A DNA stretch of 64,000 nt from Paracoccus sp. Z118 (GTDB lineage: Bacteria; Pseudomonadota; Alphaproteobacteria; Rhodobacterales; Rhodobacteraceae), in the NCBI RefSeq assembly GCF_019061185.1, contig NZ_JAHQZU010000001.1, positions 62,001 to 126,000 on the forward strand, given 5' to 3'. Every line of letters starts with the position of its first letter. Position 1 is the first letter of the stretch. The notes beneath the pieces were generated by a model. It did not search any database. It saw only the letters and a program-made list of their open reading frames with translations, and was not told the origin of the DNA. Of the stretch, positions 63,934-64,000 are shown one piece after another. The position numbers and the translations under genes are program-made.

Positions 63934-64000
63934 CGCAGCGCGTCTGGTTAGCGCAACCCGCGCGTCCCGGCAAGGCGCTTGTCGCGGTCCCACGTCGCTG

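Overview
The window is high-GC DNA from a flagellated, ubiquinone-making alphaproteobacterium, most likely a member of the Rhodobacterales (Rhodobacter/Paracoccus group). The main grounds are the flaF-flbT-DUF1217 flagellar genes, the ubiE-ubiB pair divergent from mutM, the rpsT-dnaA-dnaN-recF order, a probable methylsuccinyl-CoA dehydrogenase of the ethylmalonyl-CoA pathway, and a complete Ehu/Eut/Doe ectoine catabolic operon. No species call is possible from the sequence alone.

Layout. 1-1400: the tail of a tRNA 2-selenouridine synthase, a sirtuin and a small secreted protein. 1690-7330: part of a flagellar cluster (DUF1217, FlbT, FlaF, flagellin, FlgN-like, rod-binding protein; divergently FliK and FlgD). 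7475-11506: ubiE-ubiB, mutM and an enoyl-CoA hydratase. 11635-17231: rpsT, then dnaA, dnaN, recF, a VOC protein and recO in a tight chain; gyrB is not there. 17228-26401: a META lipoprotein, a probable Mcd, a TauE/SafE exporter, dapE, a GNAT protein, a small membrane protein, a giant Ala/Pro/Glu-rich OmpA protein and glutaryl-CoA dehydrogenase. 26581-28785: infA-maf-RNase E/G-yacG-tRNA-Phe. 28949-32977: a YaiI-like protein, a tandem Usp, a SulP transporter and an SDR.

33182-42596 looks like one catabolic unit. A TRAP transporter, a glutamine-synthetase-like ligase, an aldehyde dehydrogenase, an iron-type alcohol dehydrogenase and an N-formylglutamate-amidohydrolase-like protein lie on the minus strand. 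A divergent RpiR regulator and an isochorismatase-like hydrolase lie on the plus strand. The enzyme set fits gamma-glutamylation, stepwise oxidation and deglutamylation of an imported amino alcohol or similar amine; this is inference.

42619-44336 holds pabC-like and pabB genes. 44489-49790 is a peptide-type ABC transporter whose substrate-binding gene carries a one-base frameshift near its 3' end. 49889-59375 is the ectoine/hydroxyectoine operon, transcribed on the minus strand in the order ehuABCD-eutABC-doeA-doeB-doeD, with the MocR-type regulator enuR (59498-60883) just upstream. Ehu imports the compatible solute, EutABC act on hydroxyectoine, DoeA opens the ring, DoeB deacetylates, and DoeD transaminates diaminobutyrate; the final dehydrogenase (DoeC) is not in the cluster.

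60957-63422 is a graveyard of mobile DNA: an IS21-type istB remnant, an IS481-type transposase with an in-frame stop, an IS110-family transposase truncated at its 3' end, and the 3' fragment of an unrelated conserved gene. A short stretch with a possible 50-residue ORF follows, and a tRNA-Ser closes the window.
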